Source: Chitinophaga pinensis
GTDB taxonomy: Bacteria > Bacteroidota > Bacteroidia > Flavobacteriales_D > Crocinitomicaceae
Assembly: GCA_945863605.1 (NCBI GenBank)
Contig: CAMAZP010000003.1
Location: 91,832 to 155,831 of the forward strand
Direction of reading: 5' to 3'
DNA: 64,000 nucleotides
Made by a program: the position numbers and the translations under genes. Under the pieces are notes generated by a model. It had not been told where the DNA came from and did not search any database. It was given only the letters and a program-made list of their open reading frames with translations. The first letter of the stretch is position 1; every line of letters starts with the position of its first letter. Shown piece after piece: positions 62,559-64,000 of the stretch.

Positions 62559-62588
62559 TTGTTTAATTGTAAAAAAAAATTAAATTTG
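62559..62588 (+). promoter_or_regulatory. Promoter of the DUF6089 gene, perfect consensus
   Basis: TTG (62559-62561), exactly 19 bases including a nine-A tract, then TAAATTTG (62581-62588): a full TTG-N19-TAnnTTTG match. An in-frame TTG that could be taken as the start of the downstream gene is in fact this -33 box. Transcription should begin near 62595, 24 bases before the ATG at 62619. Confidence 0.85.
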
Positions 62589-62618
62589 CAAATAAATGTT
62601 TACAGATTTAGTATTGCT

Positions 62619-63551
62619 ATGAAAACAATTAAATGTCTACTATTATTAACTTTTATTCAAGCTGGTTATCTTTTTGCACAGCATGCTAATTTTAATACAC
62701 AAAAAAATTGGTCATTACACAAAAAAGAGATATTGTTTGGACTTGGTGCTACACAGTTTCTTGGTGATCTTGGTGGTAGTTACGGAATTGGAAGAAATTA
62801 TTCATTAAAGGATACAGATTGGCCATCAACAAGCATTGCAGGATTTTTTGGATTCAGATATCGTTTTGCTCCGATGTTTGCCACAACATCAAGCATTTCA
62901 ATTTTTGGTTTGAGAGCAGACGATGTTCATTCTGAAGAACCATTCAGAAATGCAAGAAGTTTGCAGTTTAAAAGTTTATGTTTTGAAATTTCTCAGCGCT
63001 TAGAATTAATTGTTTATGCCAATGAAAAGTTCGGATCAACATTTAATTTACCAGGTAACTACTCTAAAAAAAATAGAAGTCAACAATTATATGGCTTTGG
63101 TGGAGTTGGATTATTGTATTTTAATCCTAAAGCCCAAAATATTGAAGGTGATTGGGTTGCACTCCGACCACTTAAAACCGAAGGTCAATCAAGTTCTTAC
63201 AGTCCCTTAACGCTAACCTTACCTGTTGGTCTTGGTTTTAGATGGGGACTAAACAATATTTGGAGAATGGGTGTAGAGTTATCCTATGTTAAAACATTTT
63301 CTGATTATATTGATGATGTTAGTACAACATACGCTGATCCTTCAAATTTAAGTTCTTCAGAAGCTATTTATTTTTCTAATCCTGCTGCTGGAAATCCTGC
63401 TTTTGTTCCAGGTGAAAAAAGAGGTAATCCGGATCAAAAAGATGCTTATTATAATTTGAATGTGTTTGTTTCAAAAAACATTACATACAAAGATTATGGT
63501 AAGCAACGAAAAAAATACAATCTTAAATCAACCGGTAAATTCAGAGTTTAA
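62619..63551 (+). CDS. DUF6089-family outer-membrane beta-barrel protein
   Basis: A 310-residue exported protein with a signal peptide (MKTIKCLLLLTFIQAGYLFAQ). The mature part begins KKEILFGLGATQFLGDLGGS and has FFGFRYRFAPMFATTSSISI, then IFGLRADDVHSEEPFRNARS, hallmarks of the DUF6089 barrels of Bacteroidota. A strand-rich C-terminus has FRWGLNNIWRMGVELSYVKT. Many strands point to an outer-membrane barrel of 10-12 strands; function unknown. The strong promoter and following terminator show an abundant, separately transcribed product, close to the sigma factor but not in its operon. Confidence 0.8.
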   Translation: MKTIKCLLLLTFIQAGYLFAQHANFNTQKNWSLHKKEILFGLGATQFLGDLGGSYGIGRNYSLKDTDWPSTSIAGFFGFRYRFAPMFATTSSISIFGLRADDVHSEEPFRNARSLQFKSLCFEISQRLELIVYANEKFGSTFNLPGNYSKKNRSQQLYGFGGVGLLYFNPKAQNIEGDWVALRPLKTEGQSSSYSPLTLTLPVGLGFRWGLNNIWRMGVELSYVKTFSDYIDDVSTTYADPSNLSSSEAIYFSNPAAGNPAFVPGEKRGNPDQKDAYYNLNVFVSKNITYKDYGKQRKKYNLKSTGKFRV

Positions 63552-63571
63552 AATTTTAAATATTGAATATG

Positions 63572-63600
63572 AAGCGAGGCTCTGGTCTCGCTTTTTTTTT
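63572..63600 (+). terminator. Rho-independent terminator of the DUF6089 gene
   Basis: AAGCGAG (63572-63578) pairs with CTCGCTT (63587-63593) over an 8-base loop and is followed by a run of Ts to 63600. It lies 21 bases after the stop, and pyrD begins 10 bases after it. Confidence 0.88.
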
Positions 63601-63610
63601 ACCTTTGAAT

Positions 63611-64000
63611 ATGTATTCCATTATCCGCTATTTATTATTTTTATTTGATGCAGAAAAAGTTCACTATTTCACTACAAATTCATTGAATAAATTATTGAAA
63701 ATAAATTTCATAAAGAAAATATTCACAAGGTTATTTATAATAAATGACAAAAAGTTAGAGAGAAAAGTCTTTGGCTTAACTTTTAAAAACCCTGTTGGAT
63801 TAGCAGCAGGATTTGATAAAAATGCTACTATGTTTAATGACCTAGCATATTGCGGATTTGGATTTATAGAAATAGGAACAATCACTCCTAAAGGGCAGCC
63901 AGGAAATGATAAACCAAGGCTGTTTCGTTTGAGATCAGATCAGGCAATCATTAATCGAATGGGATTTAATAATGATGGGGTTGAAATAGCAATCGAACAA
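63611..64000 (+). CDS. pyrD: Dihydroorotate dehydrogenase (quinone), class 2, cut by window edge
   Basis: The frame from ATG 63611 is open through 64000, giving the first 130 residues of class 2 PyrD. The N-terminus is the membrane-associating helix typical of class 2 ([20 protein letters not shown]), followed by the FMN-binding [20 protein letters not shown], then [20 protein letters not shown] and the [20 protein letters not shown] segment before the catalytic residues that lie outside. The enzyme oxidises dihydroorotate to orotate with quinone as acceptor, in pyrimidine synthesis. A TACCTTTG box in the upstream T-tract ends 3 bases before the ATG. Confidence 0.93.
   Translation, partial: MYSIIRYLLFLFDAEKVHYFTTNSLNKLLKINFIKKIFTRLFIINDKKLERKVFGLTFKNPVGLAAGFDKNATMFNDLAYCGFGFIEIGTITPKGQPGNDKPRLFRLRSDQAIINRMGFNNDGVEIAIEQ

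Noticed and set aside
62559..62618. 20-codon N-terminal extension of the DUF6089 protein from a TTG
   Set aside because: The TTG is the -33 box of a perfect promoter, and the ATG at 62619 starts a normal signal peptide.

Overview
The window is AT-rich DNA from a member of the Bacteroidota, probably Flavobacteriales and plausibly a Fluviicola/Crocinitomicaceae-like bacterium (the family placement is inference). The evidence is type IX secretion (T9SS) sorting domains of both the short type A and the gliding-motility-associated type B kind, a PorZ-like T9SS component, a fused lpxC-fabZ gene, a DUF6089 outer-membrane protein, hardly any Shine-Dalgarno sequences, and repeated promoter -7 boxes of the Bacteroidota form TAnnTTTG. 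The lpx genes show a Gram-negative envelope. No rRNA, tRNA, insertion sequence, prophage or CRISPR array was found.

Layout. 1-13.0 kb is accessory and surface-oriented: a truncated secreted protein, a MORN-like repeat protein, an orphan ParD-like antitoxin with its own palindromic operator, a WG-repeat protein, an XRE regulator divergent from two beta-barrel genes and a lipoprotein, a T9SS-exported propeller protein, a decayed copy of the WG-protein 3' end, and a NatAB-type ABC exporter. 13.1-21.7 kb (minus strand) holds two large adhesin-like T9SS type B proteins with shared repeat modules, an ABC-F ATPase and PorZ. 21.9-33.8 kb holds a YfhO-like membrane protein, a small gene broken by one stop codon, a VapBC pair, sppA, an M1 peptidase with a barrel-like C-terminal half, and a calcium-binding-type repeat protein.

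33.9-47.1 kb is a minus-strand housekeeping block. The lipid A genes lpxD, lpxC-fabZ and lpxA run into rlmD and cinA by tiny gaps or ATGA overlaps. rpsO has its own promoter, a structured leader and a strong terminator. It is followed by a four-helix-bundle protein and pnp, whose leader carries a 16-bp tandem repeat. trxA and uvrA are separate units. 47.2-53.3 kb is a compact polysaccharide export operon: glycosyltransferase, Wza, Wzc, RmlC-like epimerase and WecA-like transferase, with no flippase or polymerase. 53.4-64.0 kb holds a PBP4-type peptidase and ddl (convergent), a glycerolipid acyltransferase, lipA, a lipoprotein, a PorV/PorQ-like barrel, a helix-hairpin-helix outer-membrane protein, a sigma factor followed at once by a 59-residue membrane protein, a DUF6089 barrel behind a near-perfect promoter, and the start of pyrD.

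Most genes serve the envelope: lipid A, peptidoglycan, polysaccharide, outer-membrane barrels and T9SS-exported surface proteins. The items closest to an undescribed system are the sigma factor with its tiny membrane partner, the regulator/two-barrel/lipoprotein module at 6.0-8.4 kb, and the paired PorV-like/HhH barrel genes. No complete new defence or mobile system was seen.
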